8,313 nt of DNA from an uncultured Verrucomicrobiota bacterium (GTDB lineage: Bacteria > Verrucomicrobiota > Verrucomicrobiia > Chthoniobacterales > SZAS-18), in NCBI GenBank assembly GCA_937871685.1, contig CALMOL010000184.1:1-8313 (forward strand). Direction: 5' to 3'. A model generated the notes under the pieces. It ran no database searches, was not told where the DNA came from, and worked only from the letters and a program-made list of their open reading frames with translations. Position numbers and translations under genes: made by a program. Shown in pieces: positions 7,113 to 8,313 of the stretch. Numbering within the stretch: the stretch's first letter is position 1; every line of letters starts with the position of its first letter.

Positions 7113-7144
7113 ACTTTTCTGACCCGTGGCAGGGTCAGAAAAGT
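7113..7144 (-). terminator. perfect 13-bp inverted repeat downstream of the WYL regulator gene
   Basis: ACTTTTCTGACCC (7113-7125) and GGGTCAGAAAAGT (7132-7144) are exact reverse complements around a 6-base loop. The hairpin lies 8 bases beyond the stop codon of the minus-strand regulator gene, so it can act as its transcription end. It would also face any transcript arriving from the left. No long T-run follows the stem on the minus strand; only a TTTT within GATTTTGGG lies about ten bases on. The GGGTCAG heptamer also occurs at 6298-6304, so the hairpin may instead be a dispersed REP-like element. Confidence 0.55.
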
Positions 7145-7152
7145 GGATGGGC

Positions 7153-8145
7153 TCAACCCTGCGCGAGCATCCCGCGGGCGTGTTCGAGCACCTTCTCGCG
7201 CAGGCTGGCCGGCTCCAGCACCCGGGCGTCCATGCCCCAGCGCAGCGCGAAATGGAGCAGGCCGGCGTTGTCCGCCACGCGCAGCTCCAGCTCGGTCTCC
7301 CGGGGGCCGAGCACGCGAATCTTCTGGCTTTTGTGCCACACGCGCCGGCGCACCGAGCAGGCGGCCCGGCCCCGCAGGCGCAGCACCACGCGCACCGGCG
7401 GCCCGCCGCCAAAGGCGCCGAGCGCGTCATCGAACTTGGCGTCGGCCTTCTCCTGCTTGGGCGTGCGCACGAAGCGCCGGCCGGTGGCGCGCACCTCTTC
7501 CATGCGGCTCAGGCAGAAGTGGCGGATGTCGCCCACCGCCGGATCCCAGGCGCGCAGATACCAGGCGTTGTCCTCGCAGAAGAGGCGCCATGGTTCGACG
7601 GTGCGCTCGCGCGGCTGGAGGTCCTCGGTGCCTTGGTAGGAGAAGCGCAGCTCTTCGCGCTGGAGGGCGGCCAGGGTCAGCTTCTCGAAGAGGCCCGGGT
7701 CGGTGATGAGGTCGAAACCCGTGCCGCGGAAGGAGAGCACGTCCGCCAAGCGGTCGAGGTCCAGCGCGTGCTCGGCGCGCGCTTCCAGGCGCAGCTTTTG
7801 CAGCGCGCCGCGCACTCCGTTCTCCAGGCGCGTGCCCGCGTAGGCGCGCACCATCTGGGCCGCGATGGCCAGCGCCACGAGCTCGCTGGCGGAAGCCGTG
7901 GCGCCGCCAAACTCGACGTCCCGGCGGGTGTAGTAGTAGCCGCCGCGCTGCCCCTTGGAAGCGATGGGCAGCCGGAAGGTGTGGCGCATCATGGCGATGT
8001 CGCGCTGCACGTTGCGCAGGGAGGTGCCCACCTCGTCGGCGAGGTTTTGCGCGGTGGGCGCCTGGCGGGGGCGCGCGTTGAGGAGGCGGTGGATCTCCAG
8101 CACGCGCCACATGACGTCGCGCGCGGTCACGGCGGGCCGGGGCAC
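7153..8145 (-). CDS. HTH-WYL transcriptional regulator, YafY/PafC type
   Basis: The predicted 330-aa protein has a winged-helix DNA-binding region at about 8-62, with a recognition helix around TSLRNVQRDI. A linker helix region follows, then a WYL domain (about 145-225) with the signature W196-Y-L in EDNAWYLRAWD and the downstream RHFCLSRMEEVRATGRRF strand. The C-terminal WCX-like region begins near VRVVLRLRGRA and ends with LLHFALRWGMDARVLEPASLREKV. WYL domains generally sense a ligand, in some cases nucleic-acid fragments or nucleotides. Family members regulate DNA-damage and defence genes, but the target here is unknown. The gene is convergent with the methyltransferase cluster, almost 870 bases away, and its very high GC matches the host flank, so a link to the cluster is not supported. 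The GTG at 8143-8145 has a GGAAG-like site 12 bases upstream; a longer N-terminus is possible. Confidence 0.88.
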   Translation of the reverse strand: MPRPAVTARDVMWRVLEIHRLLNARPRQAPTAQNLADEVGTSLRNVQRDIAMMRHTFRLPIASKGQRGGYYYTRRDVEFGGATASASELVALAIAAQMVRAYAGTRLENGVRGALQKLRLEARAEHALDLDRLADVLSFRGTGFDLITDPGLFEKLTLAALQREELRFSYQGTEDLQPRERTVEPWRLFCEDNAWYLRAWDPAVGDIRHFCLSRMEEVRATGRRFVRTPKQEKADAKFDDALGAFGGGPPVRVVLRLRGRAACSVRRRVWHKSQKIRVLGPRETELELRVADNAGLLHFALRWGMDARVLEPASLREKVLEHARGMLAQG

Positions 8146-8313
8146 GGGCGGCTCGACTTCCGCATGACCGCGGCCGCGCGTGCGCTTGGGCGCGGGAAGC
8201 GCGGAAGCGGACGCGGCATCCGATGCCGCCTCGCGCCGCGGGTGGGCCGGCGGGGAAGCCAGCGGGGGCTGTTCCGAGGCCCGCGCGGCAGCATGCGGCG
8301 GGGGCCTCGGAAC
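8146..8313 (-). other. open Pro/Ala-rich extension of the regulator frame, running off the window
   Basis: The frame of the WYL regulator has no stop between its GTG and the window end. It would encode a low-complexity, Pro/Ala/Arg-rich segment (for example SEQPPLASPP and APKRTRGRGHAEVEPP). No ATG, GTG or TTG occurs in that frame here, only one CTG, so an alternative start would lie beyond the window. Low-complexity reading is also expected by chance in DNA this GC-rich, so this may equally be the upstream regulatory region. Confidence 0.35.

Noticed and set aside
6436..7113. Plus-strand reading frame of 225 codons with NEPAHQ-like repeats
   Set aside because: It is antisense to the DUF4919-like remnant and its repeats are a by-product of the 21-base array, which is open in several frames; no domain or ribosome-binding site is visible.
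7056..8167. Long plus-strand frames opposite the WYL regulator gene
   Set aside because: They are Arg/Pro/Ala-rich shadows caused by high GC; the minus strand encodes a complete recognisable regulator.

Overview
The window looks like a chromosomal segment of a GC-rich bacterium, most likely a verrucomicrobium (Opitutaceae-like). This is inferred from three things. The left edge carries the C-terminus of a large secreted protein with the 'DIGAYE' end of an Ig-like/right-handed-helix repeat region and a C-terminal module typical of verrucomicrobial surface proteins. The right half carries a degenerate fragment that resembles a DUF4919 protein. Both flanks are very GC-rich. No rRNA or tRNA gene is present to confirm the taxonomy.

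Layout. Positions 2-412 (+) hold the end of the secreted protein. After a 236-base spacer comes a compact, co-directional four-gene cluster, 649-6285 (+), visibly less GC-rich than both flanks. The genes are: (1) a 759-aa protein with two GHKL ATPase modules, an HSP90/MORC-like one at the N-terminus and a histidine-kinase-like one at the C-terminus, with a candidate phospho-accepting His540; (2) a 381-aa protein with an N-terminal receiver domain (Asp54) fused to an unrecognised C-terminal domain; (3) a 242-aa unrecognised protein with an H-x-H motif; (4) a 493-aa class I N6-adenine DNA methyltransferase with an NPPY motif and a C-terminal target-recognition-like region. Gaps and overlaps are +8, -4 and -4 bases, so the genes are probably co-translated as one unit.

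Positions 6286-7152 hold no intact gene. They contain a broken DUF4919-like remnant on the minus strand, a run of twelve 21-base repeats with palindromic cores, and a perfect 13-bp inverted repeat that lies just after the stop of the last gene. Positions 7153-8145 (-) encode a HTH-WYL transcription regulator of the YafY/PafC type, whose reading frame stays open to the window edge.

Interpretation. The four-gene cluster is the interesting part. It joins a two-component-like phosphorelay (kinase plus receiver) to an HSP90/MORC-like ATPase and a DNA adenine methyltransferase, with no recognisable restriction nuclease. I do not recognise it as a named system. The best hypothesis is a modification-dependent defence or self/non-self sensing system whose effector lies in the unknown domains of genes 2 and 3. 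This is inference; the sequence directly shows only the architecture and motifs.
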